Below, one piece after another: positions 54,053 to 64,000 of a stretch of DNA of 64,000 bases; within the stretch, counting starts at the first letter, position 1, and each line of letters opens with the position of its first letter. The position numbers and the translations under genes are program-made. The notes beneath the pieces were generated by a model. The model worked only from the letters and a program-made list of their open reading frames with translations. It was not told the DNA's origin and did not search any database. The DNA comes from Mesorhabditis belari (lineage: Eukaryota > Nematoda > Chromadorea > Rhabditida > Rhabditidae): assembly GCA_958450365.1 (NCBI GenBank), contig CAUEEP010000724.1:2327501-2391500 (forward strand), read 5' to 3'.

Positions 54053-55018
54053 CCCATTCGAAACCATTTTTCTTTTTTTTTCGTCTACGGACCAAGCCCT
54101 TTTTTGAAATTTTTGACTCCGAAGCAGTTTATTTATGGTTGGAAAGATGCAAGAGAGTCTCCTACACCATTTATTTTTGATGAAGAACGATTTGGATTTG
54201 ACTTCAGTACTTTTCAAAATCCTATATTATTATATTATATTCATACTTTATTCAGGACATGAAATAAAGCGTAATCAGTCAGACAATACACAAATCTACA
54301 CATAAATACATAGAGAAAGATGAGATATTTTACTCGGCGATGTGGAGGCGGGGAGAAAAGAAGATAGATAGAAGATAGGCTTCTTGCTTTAATAACCTCA
54401 GGCCATGAATGGGCCAACCCAGTGGAAGAGTGAACTCCGCTAGAGAAGGGATCTCTAGTCAGCTCTAGAGAAGGGATCTCTAGTCTGGGCGCACGTATTC
54501 TTATTTTATCGACGACAAATTAATCAGCATGTTAGTAGGCGAATCTAATAAAAATGGAAAAAGGAAAAAAAAAAACTGGCAGGATTTCGATGCAAGCTCT
54601 TGCTGGCTCTGTATCGTGACTACTGGAGTAGCAGGCCTGGATTAGGAGGATTTTCCCAAATGTCCCACATTATGTCAAGAGCAAAATTTGAATCTATTCT
54701 TCGAAACCTGCGTTTTTGTGATAATGAACTGGATCCTGCGGGAGATCGGCTTTATAAGATTAGAGCTATTATGGAACATTTCAATGCAAAACCAGAGACT
54801 GCATTGATTTCGGGTAAATATGAAACATCTTCTTTGCCCACGTAATTTGTAGATCTGCTACAATTGGAATATACATGCAATGCTGAAAAACAGCAAAAAA
54901 AAAAAACCAATTAATTGAATGAAAATAGCTCAATTAGCGCTGCAGCGAATAATCGCTGCAGCGGTCCGTTCCTGAGTTTTTGCTGCAGCGATTATTCGCT
55001 GCAGAAGTTTCGAATGGG
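54053..55018 (+). mobile_element. piggyBac-family element, internally deleted
   Basis: TTAA at 54049-54052 and 55019-55022 flank inverted ends CCCATTCGAAAC and GTTTCGAATGGG. The TTAA target and CCC ends are the piggyBac signature. A subterminal inverted pair of GCTGCAGCGAATAATCGCTG-type lies at about 54942-54996. It contains a transposase fragment. Confidence 0.88.
54600..54845 (+). pseudogene. piggyBac transposase N-terminal fragment (DDE_Tnp_1_7 type)
   Basis: Reads MSRAKFESILRNLRFCDNE, then DRLYKIRAIMEHFN, the conserved block ahead of the first catalytic Asp in piggyBac transposases (ILRxLxFxDN, DRLxKIRP). The frame stops at 54845, and none of the catalytic Asp motifs follow, so it cannot encode an active enzyme. 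Confidence 0.75.
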
Positions 55019-57028
55019 TTAAGTTAACTTTTCGAGATGGGTTTCATCTTTGGTTAAAAGGCAGGCCTTTTGTGTGTTGCGGTAATGCTTGGTCACTCTG
55101 TATAATCTGTTTGGCAATCAAATCTAGTTGAAATTTAGTTGAAAGCTTCTCTCAAACTTGCGTAATTAAACCATGGTGAAAGGAAGAGAACAGAAAACAA
55201 TCTTGAATTGATTTAAGATTACTTTAAAGACAATTGTCGACAGAGTGAGAGCAAATGAGAAAAGCGAATTGCTTTACGGTTTACGCTGCAGCTTTTACGC
55301 CCTTCCCTTGTGAATAACTCTTGCTTAGTGAAATGTTTGACTAGGAGCTTTGGTTTGAGCTTTGTTTAGGATTGAGGCTAGGCATTTGCATTGACTTGGT
55401 GACGTTTGTTACACTCTCCTTTTTATCCCTATTGGCTTATCTTTGTCTGGTGCATGCTATGTTCATACTATGTTCAAATTATCTATTGGAGCATACTATG
55501 TGCCCCAATAACCACCGCTGATCACGGCTTTGCTCTCACCAATGCGGAAAATCAAGGGGCCACATTCTCGAAGTTTCTAGAAATTTTCTGGTGCTTTTAA
55601 TGACTTGCGGGTACGGTAGCCTGTAGTCTATTGTAAATTGATCACTATTGCTGTAACCTGGTTACTGTAACCCAGCCTGGCTACTGTAAAAACGACTAGT
55701 TGATAGTGATAGTGATCATTTTGAAACTGTCTGCCTGAGAAGGAGATTAAATTGAGGCCAAGCTATCGTAATCCCAAGCTGTTGTAATCCCAAGCTGTCG
55801 TAATCCCAAGCTATCGTAATCCCAACCTACAGTAATCCCAAGCTGTCGTAATCCCAAGCTACAGTAATCCCAACCTACAGTAATCCCAAGCTGTCGTAAT
55901 CCCAACCTACAGTAATCCCAAGCTACAGTAATCCCAAGCTATCGTAATCCCAACCTACAGTAATCCCAAGCTGTCGTAATCCCAACCTACAGTAATCCCA
56001 AGCTATCGTAATCCCTACATTCCGTAATCCCATCGTAACCCCAATCCTCTAGCTACCGTAATCTGCAGTGGTCCCAAGCGAAAGTGATCTCAAACAACGG
56101 TAATCTCAATGATACTCAAGTTACAGTAGTCCAAAGCTACCTTAACCCTAAACTAAAGTAAAAAGAAGTCAATGGAGCCAATAAAGCTGAAAGAAGCGTT
56201 TCGGAGTAGATCAAACAAAGGTTATCAGTTTCTAAAGTGCTGTAGCCAATTTAAATGTTTTCCTGTAACTGTAGCTGTATAATGAATTAAACTGTCTTCC
56301 CGTAAGCCAAAATTTTGAAGTATTGCTGCAGGCCGTGACTTTGTCGTTACCGTAACACCCAACCCTATTCCCGTAACCCAAAACTTTCAAGTATTGCTGC
56401 AGGCCGTGACTTTGTCGTTACCGTAACGCCCAATCCTATTCCCGTAACCCAAAGCTTTCAACTATTGCTGTAGGCCGTGACTTGGTCGTTTCCGTAACAC
56501 CCAACCCGATTCCCGTAAGCCAAAACCTTCAAGTATTGCTGTAGGCCATGAGTTTGTCGTTTCCGTAACGCCCAGCCCTATTCCCGTAACCCAAAACTTT
56601 CAAGTATTGCTGTAGGCCATGACTTTGTCGTTTCCGTAACACTCAACCCTCAAGCATTATCGTACCAATAGCCAATAGCTAACCAACGTAGCCAATAGCT
56701 AGCCAATAGCTAACCAATAGCTCATAGAGTTCTAATAGAACATGCAAAACTTCACCTTTTTACGTCATTTTAAATTTTTTAAATATTGGGTTGGGGAGAA
56801 TGAGTCGGCGCCGAAAATGAAAAAAATGTCTAAAACTTCAATTCGACTTCGTCAAATAATATACGTTTGATATTAGTAGAATGGTTAACTAATTCTCTAC
56901 AAAATGACATTTAAAAGAAAATTCAAACAGCGCCTCCGCTCAAGAAAAAGCCATTTTTTCACAAAAACTACAAACTGTGATCTAGAAAAAACCATTGGTG
57001 GGATCTTTCTGCAAATTTGGCAACTTAA

Positions 57029-57768
57029 AGGGGGAGGGGGGGGGGGTATTAATCGCGGCCGGGTGACGATAAAAATTTTTTTACGGCAACCACCTGTTTT
57101 TTTATTTTAATATCGCTGATTTTATTATAAAAAGAATACAAATCACCCGGCTAGAGTGATTTGATGGGTTTACAAATTTTTGGAGACACTTGGAGAAAAA
57201 CAAGATCGTCAGAAAAACTTGGAGAAACTTGGCTTGGAGAAAAACAAGATCGTCACTCATCAGACACCTCAGCACAGTCTAGATCGATTGAGTTTTAATT
57301 GCAGATAAATTTAAAAACAAAATAAAAATCACAAAAAACAATAAAAATAGATTTGGTAATCTATAATTCTTCCTCTTGCTCACTTTCATCTTCGCTCGAG
57401 TACAGCAGTTCCTCAAATCGGCCTCCTATCTTATCAATTTCCCGCGCATCTTCACCAGAAGTGACTGGATCTCCTCCATCGTAGGACGTCCTCAGCGCTT
57501 TGCTTGACACAATTAGATCTTTTTTCCATTTGTGGTCGCTTGTGGTTTTAGTTTTCTCAAATAGGTGCCTTTTAGCTGAGGTGTCTGATGAGTGACGATC
57601 TTGCTTTTCTCCAAGCCTTGCAGTGTCTCCAAAAATTTGTAAACCCATCAAATCACTCTAGCCGGGTGATTTTTATTCTTTTTATAATAAAATCAGCGAT
57701 ATTAAAATAAAAAAACAGGTGGTTGCCGTAAAAAAATTTTTATCGTCAGCCGGCCGCGATTAATAGTA
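57029..57768. mobile_element. Nested inverted-repeat element with a 96-codon frame
   Basis: Arms of about 150 bp: TATTAATCGCGGCCGGGTGA on the left, its near complement on the right. A G-run of about 16 precedes the left end. Shared arm blocks: ATTTTTTTACGGCAACCACC, AATCACCCGGCTAGAGTGAT. The arm motif resembles the end of the 3653-4472 element (TTTTTTTACCGGCAACCATC). Confidence 0.8.
57361..57651 (-). CDS. Open reading frame inside the nested element, unknown product
   Basis: 96 codons: starts MMGLQIFGDTARLGEKQDRH within the arm, then KTKTTSDHKWKKDLIVSSKA, LRTSYDGGDPVTSGEDARE, and an acidic end YSSEDESEQEEEL. The composition looks protein-like rather than repeat-derived. It matches no transposase I know and may be a captured host exon or a short element protein. 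Confidence 0.35.
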   Translation of the reverse strand: MMGLQIFGDTARLGEKQDRHSSDTSAKRHLFEKTKTTSDHKWKKDLIVSSKALRTSYDGGDPVTSGEDAREIDKIGGRFEELLYSSEDESEQEEEL

Positions 57769-59146
57769 ATTGAATGTGCTCTATCTTTTTTATATAAACA
57801 CCAAAGAAGGTTTATGTGAAAGAAACTGTTCAAATGATGAGTCGGACTCTTTGCCATTTTAACCAGCTGCGTTTCGAAGTTCATAAACTCCACGAAAGAA
57901 AAGCTTTGTGGAATCTCTCAAAAGTGATTTTGTAGAGAAATAGTGGATCCTTTTGATGAAACCAAACGTATGTTTAAAGAAGGCTTTATGTGTGCAAAAA
58001 GTCCCTTTAAAGTTTGGCGCCGACTCATTCTCCGCAACCCAATAATTTTATTAATCCTTGACTTATAAAAAGTGATAAATTCTTTGATAAGGCCATTTTT
58101 CAATATCACAACCAAGAAAATCATCATAAAATACCATAAAATACCATAAAAAGTCGAATAGAATAGTTCTTTTTCTTATAAAACCCAAGAAAACAAATGT
58201 GATTAGACTGGAAATCGATCACTTTCACAACAGGATGCAATATCACAATGATTAGATAGATTAGCTTTCAAATTTCTTCACTAGTTTTAATGATTTGATC
58301 ACAATGGGTTTAATTTAAAGAATTAGATTAGATAGATTAGAATTAGAATAGCTTAGACTTGTTTTCTGACATCGACAACAAGCCAAGGGTAGAGCAAGGG
58401 GCAAAAGAGAAGCGCACGATGGATCTAAATTGATTTGTTTAAGGGAAAAGGCTCGGGACTGATGAGTAGCCTTGTTGTTGTTGCTTGCTTTGCTTGCTTT
58501 GCTTGCTTTGCTTGCTTTGCTTGCTTTGCTTGCTTTGCTTGCTTTGCTTGCTTTGCTTGCTTTGCTTGCTTTGCTTGCTTTGCTTGCTTTGCTTGCTTTG
58601 CTTGCTTTGCTTGCTTTGCTTGCTTTACTTGCTTTGCTTGCTTTACTTGCTTTGCTTTTGTTGTTTGTGCTTGTTAAAACGCTACAAAGTTACCGTATCA
58701 AGCTACAAAGTTACCGAAACTACAAAGTTATCGTATCAACTGTGTTTTGCGGTGTCTGGATCTTGCCAAAGAGAAACGCTTGTACTGTTATTTGTGTTTT
58801 AAAAGAATAAGATCAATTTTTACTTATTATAAGAGAGAAAGCGTATGTCTGTGTGTGCCTGGCTGTTATGCGATTTTAGAAAAAAACGGCTGAAACGATC
58901 GAGTTGAAAGTTTGACATCATAAAGCTTCCTAACTTCCTAACTTCCTAACTAGCTAATAAAGCTAATAAAGCTAATAAAGCTAATAAAGCCTAATAAAGC
59001 TAACTTCCTAACTTTCTACGTAGTTCCATAAAATCTAATAATTGACGTTCCACTTCTCTACAGATTTGGTTCCTTTACTCTACAGATTTGGTTCCTTCTC
59101 TCTAAGGAACCAAATCTCTAAGGAACCCTAAGGAAGTAGTGCTCTC

Positions 59147-59368
59147 ACCGTATTCTCTCTAACAGTAGTGCACCCCGAGCAGAGTTGGTGACGATTTTAC
59201 GGTTTCGAAGCTTTTCGAAGCGGAGCAGAAGCTCAACACTCAAATCCCCCACTAGATCTCATCGTTAGCTACATTAGTTAGCCAAATCGATAGGTTCGGA
59301 TAAGCGGTTCTCGAGATTTCGAGGAATTTAGGCGACGCTCACGGTGCACTACTATTAGAGAATACGGT
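59147..59368. mobile_element. Short MITE, 222 bp, same family as 48804-49408
   Basis: Inverted ends ACCGTATTCTCTCTAACAGT and the inverse of ACCGTATTCTCTAATAGTAG. Interior CCCCCACTAGATCTCATCGT is the reverse of the body in the 48804 element. It lies just downstream of the AP-1 mu stop. Confidence 0.85.
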
Positions 59369-59591
59369 AAATGGATTACTCTTTCCCCAAACTCAGTTAG
59401 CTTTGAGCCTTAGCTTACGAGCCTTAGCTTACGAGCCTTAGCTTACGAGCCTTACTTCTTTAACCCATAAATTCTTTAACAATAGAATCTTTGACTTAAA
59501 AACGTGAGATTTTCAACGATCATTCTAGATTTAACCATTTTATCTATTTAGTTTCCTTTCTAATTCCTCACCAATAAATAGGAATCAATTC

Positions 59592-62500
59592 TCAACGTGA
59601 ACGAATCTCATAGTCTCCATTCTGAGTCACATATCGAACCCAAGGTAACGCTTGATAACCGGATCGTTCGATAATGCGAAGATATCGTACCTAAAAGCTT
59701 TTGATAACTATAGGGTGGGCAACGACTTGACTAACGACTTGGCTAACGAGAGTGAACGAGACAAATGTGTCGCGCAACTTCAAGCCCTTCATCTAGCCTC
59801 CAGAATATCGGATTTCAATGAGCTTTTTTTTTATTTAAAAGCCAAGAATTTAAGCTATCTAATGATCTCAATCATTTAGATTTTTCTTATAAAAAAGACA
59901 ATGAAAAGCCTTTTCGAAAAAACGAGGAAAGGAATTGTTTCGGTAAATCTCGATAAGGTTTTTGGCCGACTTTTTTAAAAGAAAAATAATATTGATGAGT
60001 ATCATTAGATAGCTTAAAGTCTTGGCTTTTAAATGAGAAAAAAGTCGATTGAAATCCGATATTCTGGAGGCTAGATGAAGGGCTTGAAGTTGAGCGACCC
60101 TATTGTCTCGTTCATTCTCGTTAGCCAAGTCTAGTGTAGCTATTTTGAAGCCTTACATCGCATAGTTAGACAAGTAAACGCCAAACAAGATCTGACTCGT
60201 AATTGGTGCTTTTCCAAACGCATCTGGCACACTTAAAACAATTCAGTGCTCCAGACAGTGCGCGTTTAGCAAATCACAAGAGAAAGTACGAATTAAAGCT
60301 AACTTTTTCGAAAACTAGCTGCGAAGTCGCTAATTTAATTCAAAAGTGGCAAGTATTATATAGAGCATTATAGCCCTAAATCTTGGCTATATTTTGATAC
60401 CAAAAACTTCTCGATTGGGCTAATACAAGTCATTTAACAAGCGGTTGAATGAGCGCTAGTCGATCTCTCCTCGGACTCTGACTCGCCCATCTTTGTGAAA
60501 CTGGGAAATGTTTCATTTATTTCAAAAGTGGCGTGTATTAGATATAGCATTGTAGCCCTGAATCTTGGCTACATTTTTATATCAAAAACTTCTTGATTGG
60601 ACTCATACAACTCTATTAGCAAGCGCTTGAATGAGCGCTAGTCGATTTTTCGTTAGCGAATCTGTCGTTAGCTTTTTCTATTAAAAATTGTTAAGCTTTA
60701 TCAATATTTCTTTAATGCAAAAATAGCGTTTAACATCATTTAACAACATTAAGATTCATATTTAACTGTTTTGGCTGAATTAGCGCCAAAATTTAAGCTG
60801 AGGAGCGGTCAAGTGACAGATTCGCTAACGAAAAATCGACTAGCGCTCATTCAAGCGCTTGCTAATAGAGTTGTATAAGTCCAATCGAGAAGTTTTTGGT
60901 ATCAAAATATAGCCAAGATTTAGGGCTACAATTCTCTATATAATACTTGCCACTTTTGAATTAAATTAGACATTTCCCAGTTTCACAAAAATGGGTGAGT
61001 CAGGGTCCGAGGGGAGATCGACTAGCGCTCTTTCAAGCGCTTATTAATAGAGTTATATAAGTCCAATCGAGAAGTTTTTGGTATCAAAATATAGCCAAGA
61101 TTTAGGGCTACAATTCTGTATATAATACTTGCCACTTTTGAATTAAATTAGCGACTTCGCAGCTAGTTTTCGAAAAAGTTTGCTTTAATTTTTGCTTTGT
61201 TCGCTTTAATTCGCTATAATTCGTCGATTTTGACACGCTATTCATTCAACAGATACAAAAGCTTTAAGTTTAGCTAAACAACATCATTCTACACATAGCT
61301 CATCCGCTAAATCTAGCATCACAGAATCTTTAAAAGAAAAACATAATTTTACTCTCATGCTGGATGCGAATGGAAATCTGATCTGGTAATTTGTTTAACG
61401 TACTTTGTACTTTGTACTTTGTGCTAAAGCTTTCGTGAACGCATCTTTTCTAGCGCACTGAGGCCTTCACTAGATCGCGATATCAAATAGTTGAAGAATT
61501 GATCTCTTGATCTCTTTGTAAGCTCTAGAAAAGGTGCGCAAAGTGAAAGCACAAAGCACACTGTACACAAAGCACTGTAGTACACTGTACACAAAGCACT
61601 GTATACATAGCACAGTACAAAGGACACAAAGTACACTCATTGTGATTTTCTGACTAGTTTTTCAAGAAAAAAAACATGCTACATCACAAATAATAAAGAA
61701 AAAAAACATATCTATTCACTTACATGTTCTCAATCGATCTGGTTATAAAGCTATATTGTTGCTTTTATGAGTTTATCAAACGTCTTTTACCTGTAGACCC
61801 GATGTGGTGTAATAGGGAATCTCGAATTTGACTGAAATCGGCGGATTCCCCTCAATGTCCTCGCTTGAAATCGATGGCAAGAGGAAATGTGCTCGCATCA
61901 GATATTCACGTCCACCTTAAATCAATCCAATAAATCAATCCAATAAATCAATCCACTAAATCAATCGAATAAATCAATGAGTTTACAAAAAAGCTTGCTT
62001 CGAACCGGATTTACGTTTTGGGAAACAAGTTCTCCTTGCTGTCGATGTAATAAAATGTAATGAGGAGCGGTCAAATAGCGGGCAAAAATAGCGTTTAGCA
62101 TCATTTAACAACATTAAGATTCATATTTAACTGTTTTGGCTGAATTAGCGCCAAAATTTAAGCTGAGGAGCGGTCAAATGACAGATTCGCTAACGAAAAA
62201 TCGACTAGCGCTCATTCAAGCGCTTGCTAATAGAGTTGTATAAGTCCAATCGAGAAGTTTTTGGTATCAAAATATAGCCAAGATTCAGGGCTACAATGCT
62301 ATATCTAATACACGCCACTTTTGAAATAAATGAAACATTTCCCAGTTTCACAAAGATGGGCGAGTCAGAGTCCGAGGAGAGATCGACTAGCGCTCATTCA
62401 ACCGCTTGTTAAATGACTTGTATTAGCCCAATCGAGAAGTTTTTGGTATCAAAATATAGCCAAGATTTAGGGCTATAATGCTCTATATAATACTTGCCAC

Positions 62501-63679
62501 TTTTGAATTAAATTAAACATTTCCCAGTTTCACAAAAATGGGTGAGTCAGAATCTGAAGAGAGATTGACTAGCGCTCTTTCAAGCGCTTGTTAATATAGT
62601 TGTATAAGCCCAATCGAGAAGTTTTTGGTATCAAAATATAGCCAAGATCCAGGGCTACAATCTATCTAAGGTAAAAGGTAAAAGGAAATGAGCTCGCATC
62701 AGATATTCACGTCCACCTTAAATCAATCCAATAAATCAATCCAATAAATCAATCCACTAAATCAATGAGTTTACCAAAAAGCTTGCTTCGAACCGGATTT
62801 AAAAACAAGTTCTCCTTGCTGTTGATGTAATCAAATAGAATTTGTTTTCGAAAACGTGCTCCATGCGACTCTAGCTTATCTAGTAGTTTTAGAAAAGTAT
62901 TTTAGAATTAGAATAATTTTTAGAACTTGGAAAGATTACCGTACTCAACCACTTTTTAAAAGAAAAGTGAATGAACGTCAATTCATTTATAGCTCGCTCA
63001 CCTAACATACAGCATCTTATGTAACAATTGAGAAGTGAAGGGATTGGCAAGAAAGATTCCCGGAGAGGGGATTGAACTCTCGACTTTTTCCTTTCCAATT
63101 ACTCTAACCAATGCGTCATTTGGTATTTTAACTTGCAAGGAGGAAGAAAGGAAGCAAGAAAGTAGGAAAGAAATGAAGAAAGCACGGGCAGAAAGGAAGA
63201 AGGGATGGAAGGAAGGAAGAGAGGAAGACGGAAGGAAGGAAGCAAGGAGGGAAAGACAAGGAGGAAGAAAGGAAGAAAGAAAGTAGGAAAGAAATGAAGA
63301 AAGCAGAGGCAGAAAGGAAGAAAGGAAGAAGGGAAGGAAGGAAGAGAGGAAGACGGAAGGAAGGAAGCAAGAAGGGAAGCAAAAAGGAAATAAGGGAAGG
63401 AAAGGAAAGAAAGGAAGAAGAGAAGGAAGGCAGTAAGAAAGGAAGAAAGAAGGAAAGGAAGAAAGAAAGATGGACCAATATCAAATGCTTTAAACTTATT
63501 GGATGTTTTAGAATAAGAAATAATCTCATAGTACTCGATGAAACCAACTTTCTTGCTGCCTTACCCGGAAAACTTCGAATCGTCCACACGAAAGCGTTTA
63601 GCTCTGGCGCGTATTTCACCGAACCGATGCTCGTTTTGAATTTTTGTCCATACGCATCAGAGGGAACCGGGATGATCAC
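59592..63679 (-). CDS. AP1M: AP-1 clathrin adaptor complex mu subunit, 3' half (last three exons)
   Basis: Exons: 63679-63565 (VIIPVPSDAYGQKFKTSIGS, LNAFVWTIRSFP), 61915-61791 (GGREYLMRAHFLLPSI, PPISVKFEIPYYTTSGLQ), 59690-59592 (VRYLRIIERSGYQALPWVRY, QNGDYEIRSR, stop). Junctions are GT-AG and in phase. This is the C-terminal mu-homology domain that binds YxxPhi sorting signals in cargo tails; AP-1 works in clathrin traffic between the trans-Golgi and endosomes. The near-identical GYQALPWVRY-TQNGDY end separates mu1 from other mu chains. Upstream exons lie beyond position 64000. The two introns carry large inverted repeats and a partial copy of the middle exon. Confidence 0.95.
59728..60134. 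mobile_element. Foldback element in the last AP-1 mu intron
   Basis: Arms of about 140 bp in inverse orientation (TCAAGCCCTTCATCTAGCCT and its complement). Both arms translate to a similar QLQALHLASRISDF frame because they are copies; no gene is implied. Confidence 0.8.
60288..61192. mobile_element. Large inverted repeat built of satellite-like subunits
   Basis: Two arms of about 350 bp facing each other around 60670-60780. Each arm contains two copies of a unit of roughly 190 bp with AAGTTTTTGGTATCAAAATA, ATAGCCAAGATTTAGGGCTA and GCGCTAGTCGAT. Outer ends CTTTTTCGAAAACTAGCTGC and its complement. Confidence 0.85.
62083..62665 (+). repeat. Half copy of the 60288-61192 inverted repeat
   Basis: Starts GCAAAAATAGCGTTTAGCAT and carries three of the same units of about 190 bp in one orientation. 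It lies in the other AP-1 mu intron and ends next to the exon duplicate at 62683. Confidence 0.85.
62683..62840 (-). pseudogene. Partial duplicate of the AP-1 mu middle exon start and upstream intron
   Basis: Copies about 61885-62050: the acceptor, the first codons of the GREYLMRAHF exon, the (AATCAATCCAATA) repeats and the CTTGCTTCGAACCGGATTT block. The exon part stops after about 35 bp. It retains an acceptor and lies in the intron upstream of the true exon. Confidence 0.8.
63055..63122 (-). tRNA. tRNA-Phe-like sequence in an AP-1 mu intron
   Basis: ACGCATTGGTTAGAGTAATT (A-box-like), GGAAAGG loop region (GAA) and GAGAGTTCAATCCCCTC (T arm). Weak overall. Confidence 0.4.
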
Positions 63680-64000
63680 CTAAAAAGCAGAAATTACAAA
63701 CCGAAATTCTCTTTTATTCTAGCAGCATCAGCTCTGTTTCTAGGACTCATTTTCTAGACAAAAAAACGCCAAAACAAAATCAAAACCAAAACAAAACCAA
63801 AACAAAGCCTTTGTAAATAAATAATAGAACTTTCTGATAAAACAAATCGATTAGTTCATTATTGATTTCAAAAAGAAACCTTTTAAAAAAGCCAGACTTT
63901 CCAGCTAACCTGACAAAAAGTAACCTTTAAAGAAAAGCCAAAAGCCATCCAACTCCGTTCTTTTCGAATTTAGATTAGCTTTTGTTCTAGAGCTTTTCAG

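Larger units (their letters stand above)
56786..58042. mobile_element. Mariner-type MITE, second copy, split by a nested element
   Basis: Nearly identical to 40139-40658, with the same TTGGGTTGGGGAGAATGAGT ends and TA flanks, but 1257 bp long because about 737 bp is inserted at about 57029. Comparing the two copies fixes the insertion point between CAACTTAA and GTAATTG. Confidence 0.88.

Overview
The window is AT-rich eukaryotic DNA with spliced genes. Introns follow GT-AG, acceptors are of the TTTTAG/TTTCAG/TTCTAG type, many introns are short, and some 5' ends sit just after an acceptor-like site, as in trans-spliced nematode genes. A rhabditid-like nematode is the best guess from gene structure and repeat style; the sequence alone does not give the species. 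All gene models were built by hand from splice sites and reading-frame continuity. No homology search was run.

Genes, left to right. (1) A complete plus-strand plasmanylethanolamine desaturase (TMEM189/Kua/PEDS1), 1474-13009, ten exons. Its 7.2-kb eighth coding intron holds (2) an antisense nested class I bHLH-PAS transcription factor, 10644-5594. (3) A DEAD-box RNA helicase of the DBP2/DDX5/DDX17 group, minus strand, 17392-13522, sixteen exons, with a mitochondrial-looking N-terminus, a one-base frame break in exon 7 and a 721-bp inverted-repeat transposon in one intron. (4) An unrecognised minus-strand gene at about 18000-19335, whose first visible exon lies inside an hAT-like inverted-repeat element. 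(5) A degenerate Tc1-type transposon and a lone exon of an ACSF2-type acyl-CoA synthetase (20.6-22.3 kb). (6) 22.3-31 kb: mostly minisatellites, tandem tRNA-like units and a few possible exons. (7) A CREB3/OASIS-type membrane-bound bZIP factor, minus strand, 48091 to about 31268, whose introns are filled by many different minisatellites. (8) 48.2-59.5 kb: repeats, a piggyBac remnant, a mariner-type MITE carrying a nested element, a broken duplicate of a CREB3-like exon, and one Thr-rich exon. (9) The last three exons of the AP-1 clathrin adaptor mu subunit, minus strand, 63679-59592; its 5' part lies beyond the window.

The genes do not form a pathway. The dominant theme is repeat load: dozens of minisatellite arrays with mostly different units, at least twelve foldback/MITE-type elements, and more than a dozen tRNA-like sequences, some placed inside inverted-repeat elements, nearly all in introns or between genes. 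Coding exons stay intact, apart from the helicase frame break and two partial exon duplicates.
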